Below, in pieces: positions 25,744 to 35,619 of a stretch of 63,542 nt of DNA (the stretch's first letter is position 1; the number at the start of each line of letters is the position of its first letter). Below the pieces are notes generated by a model. The model was not told the DNA's origin and did no database searches. It was given only the letters and a program-made list of their open reading frames with translations. Origin of the DNA: Spirochaetaceae bacterium (GTDB lineage: Bacteria; Spirochaetota; Spirochaetia; DSM-27196; SKKC01); assembly GCA_007128315.1 (NCBI GenBank), contig SKXQ01000082.1:1-63542 (forward strand), written 5' to 3'. A program made the translations under genes and the position numbers.

Positions 25744-26490
25744 ATGAATATTTTACTTACAAATGACGACGGGATAGAAAGCCCCGGACTTCTCGCTCTC
25801 GAACAGGCTTTCTCGGTCAGGCACTCCGTGTGGGTCGTTGCGCCCGACGGTGAGCGCAGCGGCATGTCGCATTATATCACCATGAAGCTTCCGGTTCGTG
25901 CACAGCACCGCGGCGTAAACCGCATGGCCATAAGCGGATCGCCGGCCGACTGTGTCATCCTCGCCCTTCACGGAGCGATCGGTGTCCGGCCCGACGTCGT
26001 TATTTCGGGACCGAACCTCGGAGCAAATCTCGGAACCGACGTCGTGTATTCGGGTACGGTTGCTGCGGCCCGTCAGGCTTCGTTCGCTGGCGTACCCGGT
26101 ATCGCGCTCAGCGTGGACTCCTACAGTCCGCCGTGGCATTTCTCTCCGCTGGTAGACTTCGTGACCGAACATATCGACGAAATTGTGTCGCTGTGGACGC
26201 CCGATCACTTTCTGAACATCAATGCGGCCAATCTTGATAACGGCCGGCTTCCAGTAGCCCTTACCGCGCTGGGCCGTCGTACCTACAGCGACAGACTCTA
26301 CGAGTATGAGGCTCCATCGGGTGACCGGTACTTTTTTCTTGACGGTGCCCCGGATGATTCTGCCGTTCATCCTGAGAGTGATGTATCATTCGTGAAGTCA
26401 GGCGGAATTGCTGTGACTCCGGTTTCGATCTTTCCGAACGAGCAGTGTGATTTCTCCCAATACGAGGGCGCATCATTCTTGCGAGGGTAG
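25744..26490 (+). CDS. surE: 5'/3'-nucleotidase SurE
   Basis: Survival protein SurE, a metal-dependent nucleoside 5'/3'-monophosphatase. N-terminal MNILLTNDDGIESPG with the metal-binding DD pair, then APDGERSGMSHYITM, the SGSPADCV region and SGPNLGANLGTDVVYSGTVAAA. AGGGG at 25737-25740 supports ATG 25744. About 248 aa. It lies between the GHMP kinase and a TPR gene, 6 nt before the latter, so this is probably one operon. Confidence 0.95.
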   Translation: MNILLTNDDGIESPGLLALEQAFSVRHSVWVVAPDGERSGMSHYITMKLPVRAQHRGVNRMAISGSPADCVILALHGAIGVRPDVVISGPNLGANLGTDVVYSGTVAAARQASFAGVPGIALSVDSYSPPWHFSPLVDFVTEHIDEIVSLWTPDHFLNINAANLDNGRLPVALTALGRRTYSDRLYEYEAPSGDRYFFLDGAPDDSAVHPESDVSFVKSGGIAVTPVSIFPNEQCDFSQYEGASFLRG

Positions 26491-26496
26491 CAGGTC

Positions 26497-27159
26497 ATGG
26501 AAGAGGGCATTCGGCTCTATAACGAAGGAAAATATCGCGATGCGCTCGATGTCTTCCTGAACCTGGATGTGGAAACCGATGAGTATACCGAGCTCGCGTA
26601 CCACCTTGGGCTGTGTTACACGAAACTCCGGCAGTACGACGAGGCGGTGCTCTACCTTGAGCAGGTCGTAACGTCGGATGAAGCCTTTGCAACTGCATAT
26701 CAGAGTCGGATGATACTCGGGTATATCTACTCGATCACTGAGCGGCATCGTCTGGCGGAGTTCGAGTTTTCGCGACTCGTCGAGGACGGTTATGAGTCGC
26801 CAAAGGCCTACGCCGCGCTCGCGTATACACAGTACCACCAGAAAAACGTCGCTGCAGCCGTGCGAAACCTGCAGAAGGCAATCGCTATGGATCCTGATAA
26901 CGTGACGGCGCTCAACAACATCGGCTTCATCCTCGCAGAGGAAGGATCAAATCCTGATATTGCCCTTCGATACTGTCGAAGAGCTGTTGATCGCAGTCCT
27001 GAGAATCCGTCGTATCTTGACAGTCTCGGCTGGGCATATCTGAAATGCGGGCGTTTCTCTGAAGCACGGGGATACCTGAAAAAGGCGCTTCGTCTCAGAC
27101 CGGATGATCTCGAAATACAGAACCATGTGCGTGTTCTCGAGAAGAAGGAGGCAGGGTAG
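26497..27159 (+). CDS. TPR-repeat protein
   Basis: 220-aa protein made of about five to six tetratricopeptide repeats (for example DEYTELAYHLGLCYTKLRQYDEAV, AVRNLQKAIAMDPDNVTAL, PENPSYLDSLGWAYLKCGRF). No signal peptide is evident, so it is likely cytoplasmic, or attached through a partner. Its stop overlaps the GTG start of the next gene by 1 nt (TAGTG), so they are coupled. Function unknown beyond protein-protein scaffolding. Confidence 0.85.
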   Translation: MEEGIRLYNEGKYRDALDVFLNLDVETDEYTELAYHLGLCYTKLRQYDEAVLYLEQVVTSDEAFATAYQSRMILGYIYSITERHRLAEFEFSRLVEDGYESPKAYAALAYTQYHQKNVAAAVRNLQKAIAMDPDNVTALNNIGFILAEEGSNPDIALRYCRRAVDRSPENPSYLDSLGWAYLKCGRFSEARGYLKKALRLRPDDLEIQNHVRVLEKKEAG

Positions 27160-29186
27160 TGAAACGTGTCCTGGCACTCACAGTATTGTACCTCGTCTGC
27201 GTGCTGTCGGTAACGTTCGCACAGTCGGTGGACTTTGATGCCCTGCAGGCCGACGAGGAGTTTGGTTTCGGCGTACGTGCGTACCATGAAGGGTATTTCG
27301 AAGACGCGGTGCAGAGTTTTCTCCGGGCACTGAGTCTTCGACCGACAGACGATCGGACACGGGAGTGGCTTGGCAACGCGTATTACCGGATCGGGCTGGA
27401 ACAGGCGGCTCTCGGGGAATGGATCGACGTCGCTTCACGTGGTAATGCTTCGGAGTATCTGCAGAGCCGGATCGAACGGCTGCGCCTTGATACCGGTACG
27501 GCACCGGACGCCGTTGCTCGAGAACCGTACGTGTACTCCCGCAGCATTGAAGGCACGCGGGGCGGTCTTTCCGTTTTTCGCAGACCAAGCTCGATCTATC
27601 CTCTGCCCACCGGCGGCTACCTCGTGGTGTCCTTCGCCTCGCACGAAGTTATCGTGCTGGATGTGAACGGAAACCGTCTGGGTCGCTGGGCCGGTGGCGT
27701 GCTCGGTTTCGATGCTCCCTTTGGGCTTACCTCGAGCGGTGGACAGTATTTTCTTACCGAATTTGGTGACGACAGCGTGTCGGTTCTCAATAGCGCTGGC
27801 GTACGGATAGCGCGTTTCGGCGGCAGTGGAAGCGGTGACGGCGAACTCCTCGGACCACAGTTCATCGCCGCAGACGGGCAGGGTTACCTGTATGTCAGCG
27901 ACTGGGGCAACCGCCGCGTCGTGAAGTTTGACGAGTCCGGAGAGTACATTCTTTCATTCGGCAGGCGCACTGCAGGTTTCGATGGTCTGCAGAGTGTGAC
28001 CGGTCTTCTGCATTACGACGATCGCGTGTTTGTCGGTGATGAAGCCGGCAACGGGATACGCGTGTTCGATGAGAGCGGAAACTACCTCGAAACGCTCGGA
28101 AGCGGACGCACAGGGCGCATTGAAGGCCTGTCCCTGTATCGGCCGGGAGAGATACTCATTTCGGCTGGTACAGAGGTGCAGGTGCTTGACGTTAACATGG
28201 ACACGGTGCGTCGGTTGAGCGATTTTCAGGGAGGAGCAGCCCGTATTGTGCATGCCATACGCGATGCAAACGGTGAGATTGTGGCGGCAGACTTCGACAG
28301 ATCTCAACTCCACGTGCTTACTGAACGCCCCGGACTGTATACAGGTCTGCGAGTCTCCGTGGAGCGAATCGATACGCAGGACTGGCCGGTTACGCTGGTC
28401 GATCTGCGGGTGGAGAACCGCAGCGGAGACCCGGTCGTCGGGCTTCGGGCCGCGAACTTCATTCCAACGGAAGGTGGAGTCGCCGTCGATGGCAGGCAGC
28501 TCGTCTACGTCGCAGATCGGAACATGCATCCTCACGTTTCGCTTCTGGTTTCCGGAGCACTCCCGGGGTCGTCCGGGCGTGACCTGGTGGAAGGTATAGC
28601 TCGTGGGGTTCATCAGGCGGTTCCTGCAGCCGGTTCTCTGCGGCTTGTGAGCGGTGGAACCGAGCCGTATGTGGTTACAGGTCCCGGAACCGGTGTGGAG
28701 ACTTTCGTGGCGAACGCTGCCGGTCATACGGTATCGGGAAACACCGACCGCTTCGACGTTGCGGTGCGGCTTGCTGCAGGAGAGCTTTTACGGTCACGCG
28801 GCCCCCGGTCTGTCGCGTTTGTGTCTACGGGACGCCTCGGTTCGCAGGCCTTCACAGACTACGAAATAGATGACCTTGCCGCGTATCTCAGAAACAACGG
28901 CATCCGCTTTGATCTGCTGGTAACCGGATCAGCAGGGATTGATCCGGATCTTGACTACCTCGTTGCGGAGACAGGAGGCGGCATCTTCCGTCCGCAGGAT
29001 GCATTGGGTATGCTTCCCTATCAGCGCGCCGTTGCCTCGCGGACGACAGGACGATATACCTTGTGGTACAGGTCAAACAGATTTGGTGATTTCGGCAGGG
29101 CACTGATACCGGTTGAAGTGGAAGTAGTCCTGGGGCGCATGACCGGCCGTGGTGAGAGTGCATATTTCTCACCTGTAGAGTTCTGA
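27159..29186 (+). CDS. Secreted TPR / NHL beta-propeller / VWA-like protein
   Basis: 675 aa. A signal peptide (about 1-22, RVLALTVLYLVCVLSVTFAQS) is followed by a short TPR region (about 28-95). A six-bladed NHL-type propeller follows (about 120-395; blades such as GYLYVSDWGNRRVVKFDESG and RVFVGDEAGNGIRVFDESG). The C-terminal ~280 residues resemble a von Willebrand A fold (HVSLLVSGALPGSSGRDLV as strand 1, SVAFVSTGRLG, IRFDLLVTGSAG), but a classical MIDAS DxSxS is not present. Likely a periplasmic or surface interaction protein. It ends about 100 nt before clpS. Confidence 0.82.
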   Translation: MKRVLALTVLYLVCVLSVTFAQSVDFDALQADEEFGFGVRAYHEGYFEDAVQSFLRALSLRPTDDRTREWLGNAYYRIGLEQAALGEWIDVASRGNASEYLQSRIERLRLDTGTAPDAVAREPYVYSRSIEGTRGGLSVFRRPSSIYPLPTGGYLVVSFASHEVIVLDVNGNRLGRWAGGVLGFDAPFGLTSSGGQYFLTEFGDDSVSVLNSAGVRIARFGGSGSGDGELLGPQFIAADGQGYLYVSDWGNRRVVKFDESGEYILSFGRRTAGFDGLQSVTGLLHYDDRVFVGDEAGNGIRVFDESGNYLETLGSGRTGRIEGLSLYRPGEILISAGTEVQVLDVNMDTVRRLSDFQGGAARIVHAIRDANGEIVAADFDRSQLHVLTERPGLYTGLRVSVERIDTQDWPVTLVDLRVENRSGDPVVGLRAANFIPTEGGVAVDGRQLVYVADRNMHPHVSLLVSGALPGSSGRDLVEGIARGVHQAVPAAGSLRLVSGGTEPYVVTGPGTGVETFVANAAGHTVSGNTDRFDVAVRLAAGELLRSRGPRSVAFVSTGRLGSQAFTDYEIDDLAAYLRNNGIRFDLLVTGSAGIDPDLDYLVAETGGGIFRPQDALGMLPYQRAVASRTTGRYTLWYRSNRFGDFGRALIPVEVEVVLGRMTGRGESAYFSPVEF

Positions 29187-29291
29187 GTACCTGAATGACC
29201 GATGAATCGCAGCGGTTGCTCTTTTCGGTTGGGGTCCTGCGTCAGTATATTCGTCAAAGAACCTAAAATTATCAGGCAGGGAGAGTTCTCC

Positions 29292-29606
29292 ATGGCGAAA
29301 ACCGGTGCGGAGTGGGATGGCCGGCTCAAAGAAAAACGCGACGAAAAACTGAAAGAGCCTGATATGTTCAGGGTAGTTCTTCATAACGATGACTACACGA
29401 CACAAGAGTTTGTCGTTGAAGTACTGGTCAAAGTATTTCATAAAAGCGTTGTCGAGGCGACGCGCATAATGCTCAACGTTCACAGGCATGGCACTGGTCA
29501 GGTGGGCGTGTTTACCTATGATATTGCGGCGACCAAGGTTCGGCAGGTTACACAGATGGCGCGGGAACGGGAGTTCCCGCTCAAGTGTTCGATGGAAAAG
29601 GCCTAA
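29292..29606 (+). CDS. clpS: ClpS N-degron adaptor
   Basis: Adaptor that recognises N-terminal destabilising residues and passes substrates to ClpAP. The core has the N-end pocket motif FRVVLHNDDYTTQEFVVEVL, the VMLNVH-equivalent IMLNVHRHGTG and a C-terminal FPLKCSMEKA (the CxxE type ending). GGGAGAG at about 29279-29285 supports ATG 29292, giving 104 aa; the longer in-frame extension upstream lacks conservation. clpA starts 12 nt after the stop. Confidence 0.96.
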   Translation: MAKTGAEWDGRLKEKRDEKLKEPDMFRVVLHNDDYTTQEFVVEVLVKVFHKSVVEATRIMLNVHRHGTGQVGVFTYDIAATKVRQVTQMAREREFPLKCSMEKA

Positions 29607-29618
29607 ACAGGAAAAAGT

Positions 29619-31919
29619 ATGAGAGTTAATCAGGAAGTTCAGGATGTGCTCAATGCCGCGTATCAGGAAGCCAGACAGCGGAATCATGAATATCTGACAC
29701 CGGAGCATGTTCTGTACGCAGCTCTGCATTTCGAGTATCCCCGGGAGATCATAGTCGAGTGCGGATCAGACGCCGATCAGTTGCGTACGCTGATCGACGA
29801 GCATCTGAAGACGAAGGTTCCAACCGTCGAAAGCATAGAACCGACACAGAGTGTCAGTTTCCAGAATATCATCGAGAGGGCGGTGTTTCATACTCAGAAC
29901 GCCAGCAAGGATGAAGTCGATCTCGGCGACGTTCTGGTTTCCATTTTCGACGAGGATCAGAGTTTCGGCAGTTATTATCTGAAAAAGCAGGGTATATCGC
30001 GTCTGGCGCTTCTGGAGTCGATCTCTCACGGTGTCGACAGGGATGAGCTGGACGATGCGGACGTGGATTCTGATGAAGACGATCTCGACGATGACAGCGA
30101 GACGCCACGGCGAAAGACGAAAAAAGATCCGCTTCTTCAGTTCACCGACAACCTTACTGAAATGGCCGCCAAGGGTAAGCTCGAGCCGGTCATCGGTCGT
30201 GACGACATTATTGAACGAACGGTACAGGTCCTGTGTCGGCGCATGAAGAACAATCCTGTCCTTCTCGGTGATCCCGGTGTCGGAAAAACGGCTATTGCCG
30301 AGGGACTCGCCCAGCGGATTGCCGAGGAGTCTGTGCCGGCCATTCTGAAGGGCTATACCATCTTCAGTCTCGATATGGGTCGTGTTCTTGCAGGCACGCG
30401 CTATCGCGGTGACTTCGAAGAGCGTATGAAGAAAGTCATCGCAGCCCTTCAGAAGCGAAGCAAGGTAATTCTGTTCATAGACGAAATCCATACCATAGTT
30501 GGGGCCGGTGCTGTTTCAGGCGGTGCGATGGATGCAAGCAACATGCTCAAGCCGGCACTCAGCGCCGGTGATATACGGGTAATCGGATCGACGACCTATG
30601 AAGAGTACAAGAAGTATTTCGAGAAAGATCGTGCCCTCAGCCGTCGTTTCCAGAAAATCGAAGTGCCCGAACCGAACGAAGCTGATACCCTCGAGATCCT
30701 GAAGGGACTCAGGAGCAAGTACGAAGAGTTCCACAACGTCCGGTATTCAGACGAAGCCATGCAGGCCGCGGTTCATTTGAGCGCGCTCTACATTACCGAC
30801 CGGCACCTTCCGGACAAGGCGATCGACGTTATGGACGAAACTGGCGCGTTTATGCGCATGAAATCGTTCCGCGATGGCGAGGAGGATGCAGATCCCGTTA
30901 CCATTATAGAGGCTGATATCGAGAAGGTCGTCAGTAAAATAGCGAAGATTCCCGAGCGCACGGTTAACCAGAGCGAGGGAATGCGGCTGAAAACGCTCAG
31001 CGAGGACCTGCGTCGTGCAGTCTTCGGACAAGAGCCGGCGATCGAAGCGGTCGTCGATGCGGTCAAGCGATCGCGGGCCGGGTTTAGGAAGGCGAGTAAG
31101 CCAGTCGCGAACTTTCTTTTTGTCGGTCCGACCGGTGTCGGCAAGACGGAGCTTGCGAATCAACTTGCGTCGACCATGGGCGTTACACTTCATCGCTTTG
31201 ACATGAGCGAGTTTCAGGAAAAACACACGGTCAGTCGCCTTCTCGGTTCGCCGCCGGGTTACGTCGGCTACGAGGAAGGCGGACTGCTGACCGATGCCAT
31301 ACGGAAGACCCCGCATTGTGTGCTTCTGCTCGACGAGATCGAGAAAGCACACTCGGACATCTTTAACATCCTCCTGCAGGCGATGGACTATGCGACCATC
31401 ACCGATAACACGGGCCGACAGGCTGACTTCCGGAACACGGTTATCATCATGACCAGCAACGCCGGCGCGCGCGAGATTGGCAAGCCTATGATAGGATTCG
31501 GCGAACGCTCGGTAACTTCGCAGGCCATCGACGATGCCGTAGAGAAGATTTTTTCTCCTGAGTTCAGGAACCGACTGGATAAGGTGGTTGTGTTCAATCC
31601 CCTTGCGCCATCGGTAATCGAGGACATCGTGCGCAAGGAGCTGCTTGAGTTCAACGAACAGCTTTCCGAGAAACAGGTCGTCCTTGACGTCAAGCCGGAC
31701 GCGGTCGCCTGGATCGCCCGGCACGGGTACTCGGAAGAGTTTGGAGCTCGAAATATATCCCGACTCATAGAAGACAAAATCAAAGGTTTCTTCGTCGACG
31801 CCGTTCTCTTCGGGTCGCTGTCGAACGGTGGTACGGCCGTAGCGGATGTGGTCGATGATGATATTCACATTACGACTGACGTTCCGGAGCCCGTATCAGA
31901 AGCAGAGCCGACACTCTGA
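29619..31919 (+). CDS. clpA: ClpA, ATPase subunit of ClpAP
   Basis: Double-ring AAA+ unfoldase that feeds ClpP. An N-terminal Clp_N repeat domain (about 1-140) is followed by an acidic linker (about 145-170, [16 protein letters not shown]). D1 has Walker [10 protein letters not shown] and Walker [12 protein letters not shown]2 has GPTGVGKTE and [13 protein letters not shown]. No ClpB-type middle domain is present, and ClpS is adjacent, both supporting ClpA. 766 aa. clpP is not in this window. aat follows after 28 nt. Confidence 0.96.
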   Translation: MRVNQEVQDVLNAAYQEARQRNHEYLTPEHVLYAALHFEYPREIIVECGSDADQLRTLIDEHLKTKVPTVESIEPTQSVSFQNIIERAVFHTQNASKDEVDLGDVLVSIFDEDQSFGSYYLKKQGISRLALLESISHGVDRDELDDADVDSDEDDLDDDSETPRRKTKKDPLLQFTDNLTEMAAKGKLEPVIGRDDIIERTVQVLCRRMKNNPVLLGDPGVGKTAIAEGLAQRIAEESVPAILKGYTIFSLDMGRVLAGTRYRGDFEERMKKVIAALQKRSKVILFIDEIHTIVGAGAVSGGAMDASNMLKPALSAGDIRVIGSTTYEEYKKYFEKDRALSRRFQKIEVPEPNEADTLEILKGLRSKYEEFHNVRYSDEAMQAAVHLSALYITDRHLPDKAIDVMDETGAFMRMKSFRDGEEDADPVTIIEADIEKVVSKIAKIPERTVNQSEGMRLKTLSEDLRRAVFGQEPAIEAVVDAVKRSRAGFRKASKPVANFLFVGPTGVGKTELANQLASTMGVTLHRFDMSEFQEKHTVSRLLGSPPGYVGYEEGGLLTDAIRKTPHCVLLLDEIEKAHSDIFNILLQAMDYATITDNTGRQADFRNTVIIMTSNAGAREIGKPMIGFGERSVTSQAIDDAVEKIFSPEFRNRLDKVVVFNPLAPSVIEDIVRKELLEFNEQLSEKQVVLDVKPDAVAWIARHGYSEEFGARNISRLIEDKIKGFFVDAVLFGSLSNGGTAVADVVDDDIHITTDVPEPVSEAEPTL

Positions 31920-31947
31920 TCCTCGCTTTCAGGTTAGCAGGGAAGGA

Positions 31948-32688
31948 ATGAGCAACAATCCGGAGCTGCCGTATCTCTTACCGGATCAACGCGTCAGGTT
32001 TCCTCATCCCTCCACAGCGGACGAAGAGGGGGTTGTCGCTGTAGGGGGTAATCTGAGCCCCGGTTTCCTTCTGTCGGCCTACGAGCAGGGAATATTCCCG
32101 TGGTACGAGGATGGCTTGCCATTATTGTGGTGGTCACCTGATCCTCGATTCGTGTTGTATCCCGAAAACCTTCACATTCCCAGGCGGATCAGACGTGTAA
32201 TCCGTAATGGACGATTCAGTGTTTCATTTGACGCCAGATTCGACGAAGTCATTTCACTGTGCAGCCGCGTCCCACGACGCGGGCAGCAGGGCACGTGGAT
32301 CACCGATGCGATGTTGCGATCGTACCAGGAGTTACACGAACTTGGTTTCGCGCACTCAGTAGAGGTGTATCGCGATGGTCATCTGGTCGGAGGACTGTAT
32401 GGACTGCTGCTCGGGCGGGTCTTCTGTGGCGAAAGTATGTTCTCGCTCGAGCGCGATGCGTCAAAAGCAGGTTTTGTCCATCTCATGCTGCGGGCCGCTT
32501 CACCGGAATCGCCACTGAATTTGCACCTGATTGATTCCCAGATGGAGACACAACACATGAAGGCTTTCGGCGCGGAATGCATACCGCGCACCGCCTTTCT
32601 GAACCTTGTCTCAACGCTCCTGGTCGCAGAACCCGCTGCTGACGCATGGAGAATGCTGAACCGGATCGCTACCGTTTTCAGTAACTGA
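31948..32688 (+). CDS. aat: Leucyl/phenylalanyl-tRNA-protein transferase
   Basis: Adds Leu or Phe from aminoacyl-tRNA to the N-terminus of proteins starting with Arg or Lys, creating primary N-degrons for ClpS. Conserved blocks: FPHPSTADEEGVVAVGGNLSP, YEQGIFPWYEDG, LWWSPDPRFVL, TWITDAM, GGLYGLLLGRVFCGESMFS and HLIDSQMETQHMKAFGA. GGAAGGA just upstream supports ATG 31948. 246 aa. With clpS and clpA directly upstream, the recognition part of the N-degron pathway is encoded in one operon. Its 3' end overlaps the convergent kinase gene by 11 bp. Confidence 0.95.
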   Translation: MSNNPELPYLLPDQRVRFPHPSTADEEGVVAVGGNLSPGFLLSAYEQGIFPWYEDGLPLLWWSPDPRFVLYPENLHIPRRIRRVIRNGRFSVSFDARFDEVISLCSRVPRRGQQGTWITDAMLRSYQELHELGFAHSVEVYRDGHLVGGLYGLLLGRVFCGESMFSLERDASKAGFVHLMLRAASPESPLNLHLIDSQMETQHMKAFGAECIPRTAFLNLVSTLLVAEPAADAWRMLNRIATVFSN

Positions 32689-34342
32689 ACGCGCTGTCGC
32701 CGATGAACTCACGCAGAATGCTCTGGTCCGGCACGTCCGCCGCGTGGATGGGTGTGAAGTTGTCAAGGAAGCCCATGAGCCGGACTGCTTCGTGGTAGAC
32801 GGAATCGTAGGGCTTCACTTCGCGAAGCAGTGGTTCAGCGTAGTTCCGAAGTATGGACAGTTCGTAGTCAAGAGCAGAGTTAAACGCACTGTTTGCTTCG
32901 TTCTGATACGGGAAAATGTTCCGCCGCTCACCGCGGCGCACGCTAGGCCACATTTCCAGCGTTTCCTTCGCGCTGTACCCCCTGAACTGGGCGTCCCGCA
33001 CCATCCTGCGGATCAATCGGTTGTCTGTTGTAGAAACACGAGTATGGTCATCAAGATTCAGCTGCGTGAGGGCCGACACGTAAATCTTGAACTTCTGTTC
33101 CTCGGAAATGCGGGGGGTGAGGCCGCCGTTGAGTGCGTGTATGCCCTCCATCACTATGATCCCACGTTCGGGCAGGTGTACGAAACGGTCTTCGTACACC
33201 CTTGTACCGCTCTTGAAATCGAACGTCGGAAGATTCACCTCGTTTCCGTCGGCAAGCTTGAGCAGATCATCGTTCAGAAGATCAATGTCTATGACTTCGA
33301 GCGCTTCAAAGTCGGGCTTTCCATCCTCGTCGAGCGGAACGTCAGCCCGGTTGATGAAATAGTCATCAAGATTAATGGTCACCGGCTCAAGACCGATCAC
33401 GCGCAGCTGTATTGCAAGCTTCTTCGTGAACGTCGTCTTCCCGGATGAGCTTGGTCCGGCAATCAGAACGATGCGGACCGACTCATAACGTTCGTCGATC
33501 CGGTCGGCTATTTCTGCGATCTTTTTGTTATGGAGTGCTTCTGCGGTCCAGATGAAGTCCTTGATTTTTGGTGATCGCACGAGTTTGTTCAGCTTTCCCG
33601 CACTCGTAATGCCGAGAACCTCTCCCCACTCTTTGTATTCTTCGTAGATCGAAAACAGGAGCGGGACGTCTTCGAACGGTGACATCTCCATCGGTCTGGA
33701 GGAACTCGGATAACGCAGAAGAAAACCTTCCCCGTAACGCATGAGGTCAAAATGTTTGAGCACGCCGGTGCTCGAAACGAGAGGTTCATGTCCGAGGTCG
33801 ATAAAATCGCCGCACTGATATACGGGGATTTTGTGGTCGTTCCGGTTTTCAAGCAGGCGCGCCGTATCGGCCATCCAGTGGCTGTGGAAGTAGTCCAACG
33901 CGTCCTGATAACCGAGAATTCGTCGTTCGATCGCGTGATTCTCCTCGACGAGGGAGTTCATCCTCTGCGTGAGTCCTTCAATGGTCTCGTCGCTGACCTC
34001 ATCATCGTCGTCGAACATATAGTAGTAACTGTCACCGAGACTGTGACCGATGACCATTCGACGGTCGGGCAGCACTTCGCGTGCAGCGATCGCCAGGATA
34101 AAGCTCAAGGACCGCCGATAGACACGTAGTCCCTCCGGAGATCCGAGGACGGTAGGCTCAACCACGGAGTGAACCTCGAGAGGGTAACTCAGACTGGTGA
34201 TGTAGTTGTTCACCTTTGCAGCAACGACAGGCTGGCCTTCTTCAGCCTTGTCCAGAAGATCTCCTACACTCGTCCCAACGGGAACCTCTGTTTCCGAGCG
34301 GTCGGGAAACGTTACCGTAATCGCATTGTGCTTCTGTTCCAT
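32678..34342 (-). CDS. TGS-domain / uridine-kinase-like nucleoside kinase
   Basis: 554-aa fusion. The N-terminal TGS-type domain (about 5-65, VTFPDRSETEVPVGTSVGDLL) and a threonyl-tRNA-synthetase-like second domain (about 70-230) precede a uridine-kinase-like P-loop domain. There Walker A is LIAGPSSSGKTTFTKKL (about 290-310), followed by NLDDYF, LPTFDF and IIVMEGIHAL. Families of this architecture are annotated as nucleoside kinases in Thermotogae, Firmicutes and spirochaetes. Substrate is not established by sequence alone. AGGATATTTC-ATG gives a reasonable SD. An HD-GYP-like gene lies 15 nt upstream on the same strand. Confidence 0.85.
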   Translation of the reverse strand: MEQKHNAITVTFPDRSETEVPVGTSVGDLLDKAEEGQPVVAAKVNNYITSLSYPLEVHSVVEPTVLGSPEGLRVYRRSLSFILAIAAREVLPDRRMVIGHSLGDSYYYMFDDDDEVSDETIEGLTQRMNSLVEENHAIERRILGYQDALDYFHSHWMADTARLLENRNDHKIPVYQCGDFIDLGHEPLVSSTGVLKHFDLMRYGEGFLLRYPSSSRPMEMSPFEDVPLLFSIYEEYKEWGEVLGITSAGKLNKLVRSPKIKDFIWTAEALHNKKIAEIADRIDERYESVRIVLIAGPSSSGKTTFTKKLAIQLRVIGLEPVTINLDDYFINRADVPLDEDGKPDFEALEVIDIDLLNDDLLKLADGNEVNLPTFDFKSGTRVYEDRFVHLPERGIIVMEGIHALNGGLTPRISEEQKFKIYVSALTQLNLDDHTRVSTTDNRLIRRMVRDAQFRGYSAKETLEMWPSVRRGERRNIFPYQNEANSAFNSALDYELSILRNYAEPLLREVKPYDSVYHEAVRLMGFLDNFTPIHAADVPDQSILREFIGDSAFSY

Positions 34343-34357
34343 GAAATATCCTGTCGG

Positions 34358-35557
34358 TTATCCGGCCTGGTGTGTACTCGAAGCTTTCTCAAGATGTTTG
34401 ATCGCTTCGATCTCTTTCGGCTGAAGTGCACGCTGTATGCGGTAGTTCTCGGCTGAAGTCCGAACGGTGGGGGGATCCATATAGCGTTTCCCCTCTGGGC
34501 TCATTATGACCCGAACGAACGGCTGACGCGCGTCTTCGGGGTTGGTCTCAACGACCAGCCCCTTACTGCCTGACTGCAACTCGACGTACGTTCCGACCGG
34601 ATATACCGACATAAGCTGGATAATTATGCGAAGAACCTGGTCATCGTAGGCTGTGCCGCGTTCCTTCAGAAGTTCAAGAATACTCGCGTGGCCATCCCGT
34701 GCTTCACGGTAGGGCCTGCGTGAGACCTGCGCACTGTACGAGTCACAGGCGGTAATGATGCGGGCGTGCATTGAGATTTTCTCCCCTGGAAGCCCCCGAG
34801 GATATCCCTTGCCATCGATCCGTTCGTGGCTTTCGAGGACAGCGAGGCACACGGGCATAGGAAAGGAGAGGCTGCGGAGAATCTTGAAACCGAGCACGGG
34901 GTGCGCGGTGATCGCCTTCCGCTCCTGTGGATTCAAGGGCTGGTCGGACAGATAGAGTTTCTGAGGAAGTCTCACCATTCCGATCTCATGCAGAAGCGCT
35001 GCAGTCCCGAGTTCAAGCAGCCGGTGCGGAGGAAGTTTCATGTTCTGACCGACCGCCAGACAGAGAACGGTCGACTTCACGGTATGCATGACGATGTAGT
35101 TGCGCTCAGTACCCCGGATCTCCGAAAGACGAAGCATATGCCCCCGATAGTTCCTGAGGTTTTCGATGGTCTCTTTTATCTTGTCCGAGATTCTGGTCTG
35201 GGGCAGTTCCTCTTTCGCGACAAAATGAGCGAAGAGTTTCTCGGTAAAGTCCGAAAGGTCCGAATAGATGTGCCGCACTTTGCTCCAGGTTTCCTGGTCT
35301 TTGACGGCATCGTCAATAGTTGCCGTTGCGACAAGATCGTCACCGGCGTCGTCAATTGCGCTGCTCGACGGTGAATCAACTTCAGCTCCGTCCGTGAAGA
35401 CGGCTTTGTATTCCCACTTCTGTAAGAGCTTTTTCAGTTCCTCGCTCAATGGAGACTCCGGGCTGAGGAGGATGTATTTATCGTCGAGGTACACCGGTGC
35501 ATCGAAGTACTGCCCCGGCTTGATCGTTGATACTGCTATTTTCCGTCTTTCCGGCAT
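34358..35557 (-). CDS. HD-GYP-like domain protein with altered metal ligands
   Basis: 399 aa. The N-terminal ~130 residues are a predicted sensor or linker region without membrane segment. The HD-GYP-like domain (about 140-330) includes ALLHEIGMVRLPQ (HD-GYP normally has HDIGK; here HE and M), AHPVLGFKIL, ESHERIDGKGYPRGLPG (normally HHER; one His is Ser) and ITACDSYSAQVSRRPYREA. The GYP motif is intact. Substitution of metal ligands suggests changed or lost c-di-GMP phosphodiesterase activity. Transcribed before the nucleoside-kinase-like gene, 15 nt away. Confidence 0.85.
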   Translation of the reverse strand: MPERRKIAVSTIKPGQYFDAPVYLDDKYILLSPESPLSEELKKLLQKWEYKAVFTDGAEVDSPSSSAIDDAGDDLVATATIDDAVKDQETWSKVRHIYSDLSDFTEKLFAHFVAKEELPQTRISDKIKETIENLRNYRGHMLRLSEIRGTERNYIVMHTVKSTVLCLAVGQNMKLPPHRLLELGTAALLHEIGMVRLPQKLYLSDQPLNPQERKAITAHPVLGFKILRSLSFPMPVCLAVLESHERIDGKGYPRGLPGEKISMHARIITACDSYSAQVSRRPYREARDGHASILELLKERGTAYDDQVLRIIIQLMSVYPVGTYVELQSGSKGLVVETNPEDARQPFVRVIMSPEGKRYMDPPTVRTSAENYRIQRALQPKEIEAIKHLEKASSTHQAG

Positions 35558-35619
35558 TACCGTTGACCGCCTCTTTTGCTTTCTCTTAGACTTACCCGGT
35601 AAGTATAAGGTACTACGAC

